This document shows, in pieces, positions 63,904 through 64,000 of a stretch of DNA of 64,000 nt (position 1 is the stretch's first letter; every line of letters starts with the position of its first letter). The translations under genes and the position numbers were made by a program. The notes under the pieces are model-generated. The model worked only from the letters and a program-made list of their open reading frames with translations. It searched no databases and was not told the origin of the DNA. This stretch comes from an uncultured Kiritimatiellota bacterium (GTDB lineage: Bacteria > Verrucomicrobiota > Kiritimatiellia > RFP12 > DVOR01). The stretch covers positions 1 to 64,000 of the forward strand of contig CALXMW010000007.1 of NCBI GenBank assembly GCA_944389585.1, in the 5' to 3' direction.

Positions 63904-64000
<97 letters not shown>

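Overview
The window is GC-rich (roughly 70% by eye) and looks like a chromosome segment of an anaerobic member of the PVC superphylum, most likely Kiritimatiellota or Verrucomicrobiota. The evidence is the 51-residue 'small basic protein' at 38927-39082, a family of Chlamydiae/Verrucomicrobia/Planctomycetes; three PEP-CTERM proteins with almost identical sorting tails; pyruvate formate-lyase and a HydE-like radical SAM enzyme; and strong extended -10 promoters placed directly before start codons.

Positions 601-32755 are a 32,155-bp Mu-like transposable prophage. It sits inside a PEP-CTERM gene whose N-terminal half (241-600) and C-terminal half (32761-33087) flank it, with a 5-bp target duplication AGGGT (596-600 and 32756-32760). 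Removing the prophage plus one AGGGT restores one 228-codon reading frame. Almost all phage genes run leftward. From right to left they are: small phage proteins, small terminase, large terminase and a portal protein carrying a C-terminal nuclease-like (PBECR-type) domain (32537-27862); an AT-richer island of mostly rightward genes holding the XRE repressor, a catalytic-domain-less paralog of the transposase, a lipoprotein with a WYL-like domain and an SDH/SppA-type serine protease (24506-27379); the early operon with Ner-like, ribbon-helix-helix and excisionase-like regulators, MuA-type transposase, MuB-type ATPase and Gam (24396-16845); and a late operon with protease/scaffold, major capsid, gp36-like, fibre-like, three secreted proteins, an exosortase-like membrane protein, small lysis-type genes, head morphogenesis and tail genes (16616 to about 631).

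The prophage is peppered with at least 14 copies of a palindromic element. It is built from inverted blocks of a 7-bp repeat (GATTCRC) around GC-rich stem-loops. Copies lie between genes, bracket translation starts, and lie in frame inside proteins as linkers or N-terminal tags. One copy (18557-19053) carries a gene for a four-helix-bundle protein of the 23S-rRNA-intervening-sequence/Avd-like family between its arms. This element family, the phage-borne exosortase-like protein and the truncated transposase next to the repressor are the most unusual contents.

The host part (33 kb to the end) has pflB, a lipid A-type acyltransferase, HNH nuclease, small basic protein, a long TPR protein and xseB; then a rightward block gltA - epimerase - tsaB - MATE - SLC13-type permease. 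The leftward block that follows contains hydE-like, N-acyl-D-amino-acid deacylase, a PEP-CTERM protein, a LamG-like secreted protein, valS, tyrA, rsmE, a lipoprotein, a D,D-carboxypeptidase, ychF, an M50 protease, another PEP-CTERM protein, a GT2 glycosyltransferase and the 3' end of gapA. Several intergenic spaces hold tandem repeats (37301-37369, 63165-63825).
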